DNA of 64,000 bases, from NCBI GenBank assembly GCA_965199905.1, contig OZ241366.1, positions 4,278,001 through 4,342,000 on the forward strand, given 5' to 3'. This DNA is from Ilyomonas sp965199905 (GTDB lineage: Bacteria; Bacteroidota; Bacteroidia; Chitinophagales; Chitinophagaceae). The notes under the pieces are model-generated. The model worked only from the letters and a program-made list of their open reading frames with translations, made no database searches and had not been told where the DNA came from. Positions 7,762 through 16,100 of this stretch are shown here, piece by piece; positions within the stretch are counted from its first letter, which is position 1, and each line of letters starts with the position of its first letter. A program made the translations under genes and the position numbers.

Positions 7762-7971
7762 ATGACTACATTTGTTGTGTTCATGTGAGGATGGAAACAG
7801 GCTCTGCAGAGGTGCAACCCGGATAGTGCCAAAACCATCAACGCACTGAAAATGAAAAGGAGGATAAAACCAAGTCCTCCTTTCCTCAAAACCACCTTCA
7901 TTTTTAGGGCAGGAAAAAACTAAAAAAACCTCATTTTTTGAAAAAAAATGGTCAACCTATTTCAGGACATG

Positions 7972-8223
7972 ACAATCCACCAGGGTATTCATAACTTGCC
8001 ACTCACAGAAAAACAACAGCAGCGTTCTGTGTACAGTATGAGCAACAAGCATAAAAAACTGAACCCGGAAGGACTTCACTCAGCAGAAGCCCTGCAGCAA
8101 AAGATAGAAGCGTTAGAGAAGCAGCTGCAGTGGGAAAAGCTGCGCGTGGAAGCGCTGGATACTATGATCAACATGGCAGAGAAAGACCTCAATATTTCTA
8201 TCAGAACTGCGAAGCACTCATGA
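7972..8223 (+). pseudogene. IS-B orfA remnant
   Basis: Only the C-terminal coiled-coil portion (ALQQKIEALEKQLQWEKLR, then DTMINMAEKDLNISIR) remains; the DNA-binding N-terminus is missing. The reading frame continues upstream into the IS-A terminal repeat, where an ATG at 7948 happens to be in frame. After residue IRT a 47-nt insertion (8209-8255) between two GAACT copies introduces a stop and separates this frame from orfB. Confidence 0.6.
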
Positions 8224-8285
8224 GCACCTTTTAAAATCAATTATTACTGCGAACTAAAAAAGCGGGGCGCCCAACAGTAAAACAA

Positions 8286-9194
8286 ATGAAACAGGGGCAT
8301 CCTGTTATCAGCATTGAGCAGCTATGTATATTGTTGGGCTACTCGCCGCAGGCATACCACAAGCATAATAAAAAACAGTTTGCAGAACACGTCAATGAAG
8401 GCTTGATCCTGCAGCAGATTGATGCCATCAGGAAGCATCAGCCAAGATGCGGGGGCAGAAAGTTATTCGTCATGCTGCAACCCTTTTTTACACAGCATAA
8501 CATCACAACCGGCAGGGATAAATTCTTTGATTTGTTGAAAAGGAACAAACTGCTGGTGAGAAAGACAAAACGCAGCGTACATACTACGACGGGCAGACAC
8601 CACTACCGCCGCTATCCCAACCTGGTAAAGGGTTTTACGCCGCTGAAGGCACATGAGCTGTGGGTGAGCGACATCACTTACATACCTTTAAAAGAGCGGT
8701 TTGCGTACCTGTTCTTAATCACCGATGCTTACAGCAGGAAGATAGTAGGTTACCAGGTAAGTGATGATATGAAAGTCAGTTCGGCAACGGTGGCTTTAAA
8801 ACAGGCGCTGGCACAAAAGCCACCGGAAACCATTGTGATCCGCCACAGCGACAGGGGCATACAATACTGCAGCCATGCGTATGTAAATTTATTGAAGGAA
8901 CACAACGCCATGATCAGTATGACAGAAAGCGGAGATCCTTTAGAGAATGCGATAGCAGAACGGGTAAATGGCATTCTGAAAACAGAACTCATCAGCAGCA
9001 CTTATGCTGATGTACATGCCGCATCGGTACACATTGCCAGATGCATAACCATCTATAACCACCGGCGCAGGCACAGCAGCTTAAACTGGCAGATACCGGC
9101 GGTGGTACATGAACAGCAAGGACCGCAGATAAGGAAATGGAAAAACTATTATTACACAGCAAAACTAAAGGAGACCGTTATGCAGAAAACGTAA
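8286..9194 (+). CDS. IS-B transposase OrfB (IS3 family)
   Basis: This is a full-length 302-aa IS3-type transposase. It has HTH_21-like HQPRCGGRKLF, the catalytic motifs WVSDITY, RHSDRGIQYC and ENAIAERVNGILK, and a C-terminal YNHRRRHSSLNW. The frame is open upstream through KKAGRPTVKQ, so translation probably once came from an OrfA-OrfB fusion or coupling. The element is damaged at the 5' side, so self-mobility is doubtful. Confidence 0.88.
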   Translation: MKQGHPVISIEQLCILLGYSPQAYHKHNKKQFAEHVNEGLILQQIDAIRKHQPRCGGRKLFVMLQPFFTQHNITTGRDKFFDLLKRNKLLVRKTKRSVHTTTGRHHYRRYPNLVKGFTPLKAHELWVSDITYIPLKERFAYLFLITDAYSRKIVGYQVSDDMKVSSATVALKQALAQKPPETIVIRHSDRGIQYCSHAYVNLLKEHNAMISMTESGDPLENAIAERVNGILKTELISSTYADVHAASVHIARCITIYNHRRRHSSLNWQIPAVVHEQQGPQIRKWKNYYYTAKLKETVMQKT

Positions 9195-9360
9195 GTAAGC
9201 CAGCGCACAAAAAATAGTTTCTTAGCTGTTGAAGGCACGAAACTATTTTTTGCCCCCGCACGGCAAACAACGTAATAACTCAACCTTATTCAGGATGAAT
9301 TACCTTCATCAACCAATAGCAGGATTAGTATTTATAATCAATCAACTTTTTTCAGGACGG

Positions 9361-9447
9361 GTCAGTTCAACTTTTAAAAATATTGGGCTTCAGTTGTGGG
9401 CTGACGTTTTTCAAACATCCCAACAACGCCAAGCCCTGTTCGTTAGC
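9361..9447 (+). repeat. 3' half of attC-like site 9, cut by the IS insertion
   Basis: The right half is present: GGGCTGACG, CATCCCAACAACGCCAAGCCC and CGTTAGCC. The left half, which should read GGGCTTGGC, is missing between the gene ending at 6463 and IS-A. The insertions therefore did not simply split the site; its 5' half was lost. Confidence 0.5.
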
Positions 9448-9510
9448 CGTCATTGTATAGCGACCTTCCCAAAACTTCACTAAGCATTAATTTTTAATAT
9501 AAAAACTTAA

Positions 9511-9541
9511 TTTGTTGATTTGAAATGCATACTTATCTTTG
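9511..9541 (+). promoter_or_regulatory. Bacteroidota-type promoter of the MarR cassette
   Basis: TTTG at 9511-9514 and TATCTTTG at 9534-9541 are separated by 19 bp. This matches the Bacteroidota -33 TTTG / -7 TAnnTTTG consensus. The ATG of the MarR gene lies 32 bp downstream. This cassette would be transcribed from its own promoter rather than from an external one. Confidence 0.65.
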
Positions 9542-9573
9542 CAACTAAGATATTTATATACTAAGATTAAATA

Positions 9574-10029
9574 ATGACAAAAATAGATTCTAAGACAATC
9601 GGTCGTTTGGGGAGACAAATGTCGGATGCCACTATTTTGATGCACGAAGCCATAGCAAGAAAGGCAGGTTTAACAGGTACAGACCACAAATATTTAAGTT
9701 TAATTCTTGACAAAGGCACTATAACAGCCGGTGAACTTTCAAATTTCACAGGACTTACAACGGGTGCAGTAACAGGGGTTATTGACAGGCTTGAAAAGAA
9801 GAAGCTTATAAAACGAGAATTTGATAAAACTGACAGACGGAAAATATTAATCGTTCCTAATGTTGATAAAGCAACTAAACTTTTTGCAAACTCTCATCTT
9901 GACTTGTCATCTCAAATTGAAAATTTGCTCTCAAAATTTACAATAAAGGATATTGAGGCAATTGAAAAGTATCTTAATTCAACGGTGGAAATAATGAATA
10001 ATATAACCAATCAATTAAATGGCAAGTAA
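9574..10029 (+). CDS. MarR-family transcriptional regulator
   Basis: The 151-aa protein has a winged helix: ITAGELSNFTGLTTGAVTGV (recognition helix region, about residues 49-68) followed by a wing DRLEKKKLIKREFDKTDRRK. MarR dimers repress promoters and release DNA on ligand binding. It is the first gene of a four-gene run with 0-37 bp gaps, so it probably regulates the downstream membrane protein, SRPBCC protein and YdeI-like protein as well as itself. Confidence 0.85.
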   Translation: MTKIDSKTIGRLGRQMSDATILMHEAIARKAGLTGTDHKYLSLILDKGTITAGELSNFTGLTTGAVTGVIDRLEKKKLIKREFDKTDRRKILIVPNVDKATKLFANSHLDLSSQIENLLSKFTIKDIEAIEKYLNSTVEIMNNITNQLNGK

Positions 10030-10536
10030 ATGAATGAATCGACCACAAATATTTTGACAAAGGCGGAGATTTGGCTTTGTATTACGACACTTATTTATTT
10101 TCTAATGAATGGTGCTCAAATTTTTGAAACCTTTGTAATCATACCTAAGTGGACTGCTTCACCACCTGATAGTTTGCATTATTTTAAAGGGAAATACGGA
10201 ATTGATTTAAAGACATTTTGGATTGTAATTCATTCATTACACGAAATCACTTTTATTCTGGCTCTTATTTTCTCATGGAAATTAAACATTCGCAATCCAT
10301 TACTTATTTTATTTGCTATTCATTTTGCAGTAAGGGTTTGGACAATTTTATATTTCGCTCCTAATTTAATGTCATTTCAAAGCGTTGCAAATTCCGAAAG
10401 TACAATGCAAAACCTGTTAGAAAAAGCAACACTTTGGCGAAACTTGAATTATATAAGAGTTGGCGTTTTTATAGTAGTTTCAGTTGCTCTAATTCCTCTT
10501 TGTATGAAAGTATTAAACGTAAAAATAAATTTGTAA
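10030..10536 (+). CDS. Four-helix membrane protein, unknown
   Basis: The ATG starts directly after the MarR stop. The 168-aa product has about four transmembrane segments (residues roughly 15-35, 58-80, 85-107 and 140-162). It lacks recognisable catalytic motifs. The arrangement with a MarR regulator is common for small stress or efflux-associated membrane proteins, but no function can be assigned. Confidence 0.6.
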   Translation: MNESTTNILTKAEIWLCITTLIYFLMNGAQIFETFVIIPKWTASPPDSLHYFKGKYGIDLKTFWIVIHSLHEITFILALIFSWKLNIRNPLLILFAIHFAVRVWTILYFAPNLMSFQSVANSESTMQNLLEKATLWRNLNYIRVGVFIVVSVALIPLCMKVLNVKINL

Positions 10537-10573
10537 AAAAAATAGTTAAACCAAATGACAAAAAAAAATTCTA

Positions 10574-11098
10574 ATGATACTACTATATTCAATTCTAAGT
10601 ATTGTGGCTCTTATTTTAATTATAGCTCTTTTTACAAAAAAAGATTACATCATTAAAAAAGAAATCACCATTAATCAGCCTGACAGCGTAGTTTATGAGC
10701 ATTTAAGATTTTTAAAAAATCATAAGCAATTTAATGCCTGGTTTCTGAAAGACCCGAATATGAAAGAGACATCAACAAATACCGAGGGACAAATCGGCTA
10801 TATACTTTCTTATGAAGGCAACAAGTACCTTGGTTCGGGGAAACAAGAAATAAAAGGACTTGAAAAAAATAAGAGGGTTGACATTGAACTGACATTTTTA
10901 AAGCCTTTTAAAAGCATTTCAAAAACACCTTTTGAATTAGAAGGTATTAAACAATCTCAAACCAAAGTAAAGTGGACAATGCAGGGACAAATGAATTACC
11001 CTTTAAACTTTACCCTACTATTCATAAATATGGACAGTTTTCTCGGCAAAGAGGGTCAAAAAAGTTTAGAAAATCTGAAATTAAATTTGGAAAAATAA
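10574..11098 (+). CDS. SRPBCC-family protein with N-terminal membrane anchor
   Basis: This 174-aa protein has one N-terminal transmembrane helix (residues about 2-21) and a START/SRPBCC domain with KKEITINQPDSVVYEHLRFL, the usual first strand and helix, and a long C-terminal helix EGQKSLENLKLN. Such proteins bind hydrophobic ligands. It sits in the MarR cassette. The MarR protein and this one may sense and handle the same small hydrophobic compound, which is inference from context. Confidence 0.7.
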   Translation: MILLYSILSIVALILIIALFTKKDYIIKKEITINQPDSVVYEHLRFLKNHKQFNAWFLKDPNMKETSTNTEGQIGYILSYEGNKYLGSGKQEIKGLEKNKRVDIELTFLKPFKSISKTPFELEGIKQSQTKVKWTMQGQMNYPLNFTLLFINMDSFLGKEGQKSLENLKLNLEK

Positions 11099-11103
11099 TA
11101 AAA

Positions 11104-11538
11104 GTGAAATTTAAAACCAAAATCGTTCAGACAGGCAATAATACAGGAATAGAAATTAACGAGTCAACACTTAAAAAACTTGGTGGTGGCAAAAAGCCTT
11201 TAGTAGTTGTTACGCTTAATGGTTACAGCTACCGAAGTGCAGTTGGTAAAATGGGTGACAATTTTATGATAAGCTTAAGTGCTGAAAATCGTAGAAAAGC
11301 AGGTGTGGAAGGTGGAGATGCTGTTGAAATAAACCTAGAATTAGATACAGAACCACGAACAGTTGAAATCCCAACTGATTTACAGAGGGCTTTAAGCAAA
11401 AATAAAACAGCAAAAGTGAACTTTGAAAAACTTTCGCCCAGTAAGCAAAAAGCTATAGTTATATCTATCAATGAAGCCAAAACTGAAGAAACAAAAATTA
11501 AAAGAGTTGACAAGGCTCTTGAACAACTTTTAAGTTAA
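11104..11538 (+). CDS. DUF1905/YdeI-OmpD-associated protein
   Basis: The 144-aa product starts at GTG 11104, just 5 bp after the SRPBCC stop. The N-terminal half (FKTKIVQTGNNTGIEI, then GYSYRSAVGKMG) is a DUF1905 beta-barrel. The C-terminal half (IPTDLQRALSKNKTAKVNFE, then LSPSKQKAIVISINEAKTEE) is the YdeI/OmpD-associated helical domain. Related proteins are linked to bacteriocin or stress resistance. It is the last gene before site 10, so the cassette carries four genes. Confidence 0.75.
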   Translation: MKFKTKIVQTGNNTGIEINESTLKKLGGGKKPLVVVTLNGYSYRSAVGKMGDNFMISLSAENRRKAGVEGGDAVEINLELDTEPRTVEIPTDLQRALSKNKTAKVNFEKLSPSKQKAIVISINEAKTEETKIKRVDKALEQLLS

Positions 11539-11570
11539 TCGAACAGACTTTGTAGTGTAAGAGAACAACG

Positions 11571-11772
11571 AACGGCTAACATTGGTATTGCTGCAAGTGC
11601 GGCTGGACGTTTAAACTTCGGATGTTTGCATCGCTGTACTTTAGTTCGGTCGCACGAATATCTATTTGGCTTTTTGTTGTAAACTTCAACTTTATATCTT
11701 CAATTGGGCAGCGGTTCCGGGTTTGACGTTATAAACATCCCACCTGCAGCAATACCTGCTCGCTGTGTGTAA
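11571..11772 (+). repeat. attC-like palindromic site 10
   Basis: It opens CGGCTAAC and closes CGCTGTGTG. GGTATTGCTGCAAGTG pairs with CACCTGCAGCAATACC. The core includes CTTTTTGTTGTAAACTTC, TATCTTCAATTGGG and GCGGTTCCGG, close to the cores of sites 4, 6 and 8. Confidence 0.6.
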
Positions 11773-12032
11773 CCTTTGTTGGACACATCAAACGGTTCTT
11801 TAAATATACAAGTTGATACAACTTGTTTGACACGTTATTTTGTTAACACCGTTTTGCCGGCATAATAAAAACAGCTCATTTATTTGTTTTTTTAAGGACA
11901 ACATAACCTAAAAACACAGTTTTGATTTTTGGGGACATATTGCTTTTAGTTTGCCTGACAAGGCATGTTGTTTGTAACGGTTGACAGTTTTTTAAGCGTT
12001 GACAGACCTGGTTTGACAGTCCAGGGAAGGCA
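11773..12032. other. Gene-less cassette with a small palindrome
   Basis: No convincing reading frame lies between sites 10 and 11. The only structure noticed is a perfect 8-bp inverted repeat ACAAGTTG-ATA-CAACTTGT at 11808-11826, which could be an operator. Short frames that run into site 11 are artefacts of the repeat. Confidence 0.35.
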
Positions 12033-12166
12033 ACACACAACAAATGGTCTGGCAAAGAACTGGCTGATGGAAGTCTTTGAACTTGTAATTCTAATCATCT
12101 TCGGATCATTATATCATCTGCGATTTTCAAATGTTAGTTCATCTCCAAGCCAGCGGACGTTGGTGA
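12033..12166 (+). repeat. attC-like palindromic site 11 (last)
   Basis: It begins CACACAACAAATGG and ends CGGACGTTGGTG. The left arm TCTGGCAAAGAACTGG pairs imperfectly with AGTTCATCTCCAAGCCAG. Arm sequences are close to site 3. It is the last array site; an IS407-group element follows 86 bp later. Confidence 0.55.
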
Positions 12167-12268
12167 CAATCCTAACGACCATTATCCAAGCTTTTTTTCA
12201 CTAACTTATTCATATGATTTTTCCCCCATTTTTCCATTGGCACTGCTATTTTGTAAGTACCCCAAAAG

Positions 12269-13061
12269 TCAGACAGTGGTTGGCTGATATTTTTTCTTTT
12301 CATCAGCTCTGTTTTTGTACTCGGTTGGTGTCAGATTATCGAGTGCTTCATGTGGTCTTCTGAGATTATATTCTTCCATCCATTCTGTTGTTAACTGCCT
12401 TACCTCATACAATTCAAAGAACAGATAAGCATCCAGAACAGCTTCTCTGTACAGCCGGTTGAACCGCTCAATAAAACCATTCTGCATCGGTCTGCCCGGC
12501 TGCGTGTACTGAATACAAATGTTGTTTTCCTTTGCCCATGCTGTAAATTCACCGGAGGTGAACTCCGGTCCGTTATCCACTCTGATCCTTACCGGTTTGC
12601 CTCGTTCAGCAATCACCCTGTTCAATACTCTTGTCACTCTTTTGGCAGACAAAGAGGTGTCAATCTCAATAGCCAGTGCTTCTCTTGTACAGTCATCAAT
12701 GATGTTGAGCGTTCTGAACTTTCTTCCGCTCACCTCAACTGTCACTCATAAAGTCCAGGCTCCACGTTTGGTTGATGGCTGTTTGTCTTACCAGCGGCTG
12801 TTTTACCCTTGCCGGCAATCTTCGCTTTCTCTTTCTTCTTTTGTTCAGCTTCAGTCGTTTGTATACCCGGTACACCTTTTTATGGTTCCAGCGTTTACCA
12901 TCTCTTCTCAGGTAAGCAAACAGCTTTCTAAAGCCATAACAGGGATGTTTAAAAGCCAGATCCTGCAAGGCTTCTGTGACTTTTGAGTCATCTTTTTCAC
13001 TCTTGTAATAATACTGAGACCGGCTTAACCCGGTTACTTTACAGGCTCTCTGAACAGGCAA
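12269..13061 (-). pseudogene. IS407-group orfB transposase, frameshifted
   Basis: The N-terminal segment (PVQRACKVTGLSRSQYYYKS, then HPCYGFRKLFAYLRRDG and WSLDFMSD) stops at about 12735. The remaining catalytic part (GRKFRTLNIIDDCTREAL, VDNGPEFTS, NGFIERFNRLYREAVLDAY) continues in another frame. All three DDE residues can be traced, but no single protein covers them. The upstream junction with orfA contains the AAAAAAAGG run expected for programmed frameshifting. Confidence 0.75.
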
Positions 13062-13062
13062 C

Positions 13063-13376
13063 TTATAGTCTTTGATAATCTCTTCCGTTAATTGCCTTTT
13101 GCCCCGCCCAGCCTTTTTTTGAGATCACATCTTTTAAAATGGAATGATCCAGGCTCAGCTCGGCATACATCTTCTTCAGCCTGTTGTTTTCTTCTTCCAG
13201 GTCTTTCAATCGCTTGACATCTGAAGCATCCATGCCACCATATTTGCTCTTCCAGTTGTAAAACGTAGCCTCACTGATGCTGTGTTCCCGGCAGAGTTCT
13301 TTGGTGGCTCTGCCCCCTTCCTGTTGCTTCAAAATGGCAGGGCAATCTGTGTCTCCGTAAATCTTGAATTCTTCAT
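13063..13376 (-). pseudogene. IS407-group orfA, frameshifted
   Basis: Translation from the ATG at 13376 gives MKNSRFTETQIALPF and stops. The expected continuation LKQQEGGRATKELCREHSIS is open in another frame from about 13332 to 13063. It includes the HTH, the leucine-rich coiled coil and LKDVISKK. Two extra bases (or one missing) near 13340 account for the break. Confidence 0.7.
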
Positions 13377-13443
13377 CGTTTGCAGTTTAAAATTATGACT
13401 CTTTCCCTAATTCTAAACTGTCCGATTTTTAGGGATACTTACA

Positions 13444-14257
13444 GTTCTGAAATGGTATAAGCGGATAACCTAAAACGGAATGCGGGAAAGAAGTGAGCAA
13501 AGTGGCATCCGTCTTACCCAAACGAAGGATGCTTGAACTGTAAGACTAATGACAAATTGCGTAACACCTGAAAGACATTGGCAGCTAAAGCAAACCATAA
13601 AAGAGAAATTAAACCATTTGTTTTTTGCCGGCATGATTTGGCGCATCGGCTTGCGGACGGTAGCCCGAGAGAGACCTTATTGCCTTGCAGCGTGGGCAGA
13701 AGCGTTGGTATTAAGTGGTAGCGTCTATTTGGCTGTTATCGGCAACAGATTAGAAACATAGATGCTATACTCGCTTTTGTGCGGATGAGCAGCGATGTTT
13801 GTGCGATGGTATGTATTGGGCAAAAGCCTTTGGCTTCATCGGGCTTTGTGTGTTGGACTGTAGTGAAAGGTTTTCGCGGCTGATAGTCTGACATTGCTTT
13901 TGCCTTTTCTTATTCTTTTTCTTTGATAAAAAGGCCAGCTGCATGGAAAGGAAATAATGGTCGGCATATTATTTCAGAACTTACTATATTATGGCTTTAC
14001 CTATGGATTGGTATCTTCCAACCGAGCAAAGAATATTACTTAGCAACCCTGGCAAAGTGTTCTGGAAAGATGTTCAAGAACAGTGTGTCAGAAGGCTTTT
14101 GTGAGCCATATATGGCAAGTTGGCCCGACTGTTAACAGTATTTGTATACTTTTCTCTCTCATTCTGGTTTGCTTGTGGTTATAACAGGTACAACTATGCC
14201 CAGATTTATAATGCTACTATAAAAAAGTCCGTCCTCGAATCGGGTGAGTGTGCATGA
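13444..14257. other. 814-bp stretch without a recognisable gene
   Basis: Only short frames without family features are present. Part of the DNA (13640-13760) is richer in GC and may be the relic of an older gene. I see no attC-like site, tRNA or clear terminator here. It separates the AT-rich array from the GC-rich region that follows. Confidence 0.4.
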
Positions 14258-14935
14258 TTACAGTCCTTTCAGCAATCCCAGTTTAAGGGCAGCAAGAATC
14301 AAACTGATTGCATTGTCAGCTTTGAGTTTAATCAGCATATTCTGGCGATGGGTATCCACCGTGCGTTTGCTGAGAAACAAGTGTGAGGCAATCTCGCTAT
14401 TGGTAAGCCCTTTTGCTAGCAGGTTCAATATCTCCAACTCCCGATCAGAAAGAATGGACTTCGCCTTTTTACTCCAGGCTCCGCTTTTAACACCATGCTC
14501 TATAAGCTTAATGGCGATCTCCGGAGAATAATACGCTTTCCCTTCCATTGTCGTCCTGATCGCCTGAATAAGCTGTCCCGGCTCAATATTCTTCAGAATA
14601 TACCCTTTTGCGCCCGCCTGAATCATCCTGTCGATATAAGCATATTCATCATAATTTGACAACGCAAGTATCTTGCTTGATCCTCTGTACAGAAGAATTT
14701 GCTGTGTCGCTTCCGCCCCACTGATACCCGGCAGGGAGTAATCGATCAGGATAATATCGAAATCTTTCCGTATGACTTTCGGGACGCCTGTCTCGCCGCT
14801 GTCTGCTTCCTCAATTATAAAATGATATGCCTGCTTTTGGGAAAGAAGCATCGCCCGGATTCCGTCCCTGACCATCCGCTGGTCATCAATAATCAGCAAC
14901 CTGATTGTTTGAACTGTGTATGCTGGATGTTTCAT
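14258..14935 (-). CDS. NarL/FixJ-type response regulator
   Basis: The 225-aa protein has a receiver domain with acidic pocket IDDQ (Asp17/Asp18), phospho-acceptor Asp65 in LIDYSLPG, LSNY and LKN (the switch Ser and Lys), then a C-terminal LuxR HTH (LSDRELEILNLLAKGLTNSE, LSKRTVDTHRQN). I take the ATG at 14935, 10 bp after the histidine kinase stop, because a longer frame would run into the kinase gene. It is almost certainly phosphorylated by the adjacent kinase and binds DNA as a dimer. Targets are not visible; the divergent synthase operon is a natural candidate. Confidence 0.88.
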   Translation of the reverse strand: MKHPAYTVQTIRLLIIDDQRMVRDGIRAMLLSQKQAYHFIIEEADSGETGVPKVIRKDFDIILIDYSLPGISGAEATQQILLYRGSSKILALSNYDEYAYIDRMIQAGAKGYILKNIEPGQLIQAIRTTMEGKAYYSPEIAIKLIEHGVKSGAWSKKAKSILSDRELEILNLLAKGLTNSEIASHLFLSKRTVDTHRQNMLIKLKADNAISLILAALKLGLLKGL

Positions 14936-14945
14936 GACCACAGGT

Positions 14946-16094
14946 TTAGGTAATGGGAAAAGAGATGTCGAAACGTGTCCCCTCACCAGGCAGGCTATGG
15001 ATAGCAACACTGCCGCTATGAGCTTTTACCCGGTACCGGATGTTTTGCAAGCCGCTACCTTTCGATTTTTCCGGTTGCTGGGGCAGCCCGATTCCATCAT
15101 CCGCCAGCGATAGTTGCAGGATGCCTCCCCGGGTAAGAGAGAATCGAATACTAATCAGGCTCGCCCGGCTATGACTCAGTGCGTTTGAAATAAACTCCTG
15201 AATGATTCTGAAGGCATCAATCTGGAGCTCTCTGGTCAGCGCTGCGTTGCGGAGATTACTCCGGATCGTAAACCGGATTTCATTGGTGAGAGAAAGCTGG
15301 TTACAAAGTTCCCGAACGCCTTTCTCCAGTCCAAACTCCTCCAGGGTCTTTGGCATCAGGTTAAAACATAGCTGACGAATGTCGGACTGGAGTCCGGCAA
15401 TGATTCTGTTAGCCCTGCGCAGCACCTGCCCTTGTTTTTTGCTTCCCGCCGTTTCTGCCAGGGCACTGATAAAAAATTTTACTGCTGACATCTGCTGCCC
15501 GATACTGTCATGAATATCTTTTGCCAGGCGCTGACGCTCTTTTTCCTGTGTGCTGATAACGGTTTGCAGAATCAGGTTCTGGGTCTGAATGACATGAGTC
15601 ATGTCACGGGCTGTCACGATGATCGCAGTCTTTTTATGCTTATCGAGCAAATAGCCGATGGTGATATCTGCCGGAAAGGAATCACCGGTTGCGGAACGGA
15701 AAAAAAAAGGTTCTGTTCCCCGTTGCCTTTCCTGATCCAGCATTCCGAGCAACGTGGCTGTTCTCACTCTTTCTTTTACCGGCTGAAGCGATTCCAGCCG
15801 TTTTCCGACAACCTGCTCGCGGCTGCATCCCAATCGTTCGCAGACAGAGCGGTTGCAGTCATTGATGATCCCTTTTTTGGAAAGGACGAAAATCATATCT
15901 GAAACAGAGTCGAAGATATTCGTGAAGTAATTTCTGAAGATGGTAGTGGCCTGCAGTTCTTCGCCAAGCATGTGGATGCCGTTGATAATCGCATCCGTGC
16001 TGTCCAGTCTCGCAGACAAGGGCATTCGTCTGGCGAAGTCTCCGGCTGCATATGCGCTCAGCAGGGTAATCATTTTCTGAAAACGTTTGTCCAT
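14946..16094 (-). CDS. PAS-domain sensor histidine kinase (HisKA_3)
   Basis: The 382-aa soluble kinase has an N-terminal helical region, a PAS domain (about residues 55-170; DMIFVLSKKGIINDCN), then a HisKA_3 dimerisation helix with phospho-acceptor His195 in ERQRLAKDIHDSIGQQ, and a HATPase_c domain (FRIIQEFISNALSHS; DDGIGL; GSGLQNIRYRV). No transmembrane helices are evident, so the signal is probably intracellular. It lies between a STAS-like protein gene (6-bp gap) and its response regulator (10-bp gap) in one operon. Confidence 0.88.
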   Translation of the reverse strand: MDKRFQKMITLLSAYAAGDFARRMPLSARLDSTDAIINGIHMLGEELQATTIFRNYFTNIFDSVSDMIFVLSKKGIINDCNRSVCERLGCSREQVVGKRLESLQPVKERVRTATLLGMLDQERQRGTEPFFFRSATGDSFPADITIGYLLDKHKKTAIIVTARDMTHVIQTQNLILQTVISTQEKERQRLAKDIHDSIGQQMSAVKFFISALAETAGSKKQGQVLRRANRIIAGLQSDIRQLCFNLMPKTLEEFGLEKGVRELCNQLSLTNEIRFTIRSNLRNAALTRELQIDAFRIIQEFISNALSHSRASLISIRFSLTRGGILQLSLADDGIGLPQQPEKSKGSGLQNIRYRVKAHSGSVAIHSLPGEGTRFDISFPIT

Positions 16095-16100
16095 AACAGA

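Larger units (their letters stand above)
6482..7968 (+). mobile_element. IS3-family insertion sequence A
   Basis: A 20-bp perfect terminal inverted repeat, GTCCTGAAATAGGTTGACCA, lies at 6482-6501, with its complement at 7949-7968. The 1,487-bp element carries orfA (frameshifted) and orfB (DDE transposase). No target-site duplication is evident, and its right end abuts a second IS directly. The insertion lies inside a cassette of the attC-like array. Confidence 0.85.
7969..9359 (+). mobile_element. IS3-family insertion sequence B, 5' truncated
   Basis: The right end, TCAACTTTTTTCAGGACG at about 9342-9359, resembles the terminal repeat of IS-A. The matching left end is absent because the element begins exactly at the right end of IS-A. 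The start of orfA, including its helix-turn-helix, is missing, whereas orfB is complete. The simplest reading is that IS-A inserted at or near the left end of IS-B and a deletion removed the intervening part. Confidence 0.75.
12252..13443 (-). mobile_element. Decayed IS3-family (IS407-group) element
   Basis: The imperfect terminal inverted repeats TGTAAGTACCCCAAAA (12252) and TTTTTAGGGATACTTACA (ending 13443) bound a 1.19-kb element read on the minus strand. OrfA and OrfB both carry frameshifts. OrfA of the form TKELCREHSISEATFYNWK, followed by KYGGMDASDVKRLKDLEEEN, is typical of the IS407/IS51 group. No flanking 4-bp duplication is seen. Confidence 0.8.

Noticed and set aside
6482..9359. The two IS elements as one composite transposon
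   Set aside because: They abut directly with no cargo between them, and IS-B is truncated at its left end, so they cannot form a functional composite.
11965..12204. 79-codon + strand frame
   Set aside because: It runs through site 11 and has no family features; the repeat explains it.
13549..14135. Two 70-codon + strand frames in the gene-less stretch
   Set aside because: Irregular composition, no motif and no start signal; they are probably remnants or chance frames.
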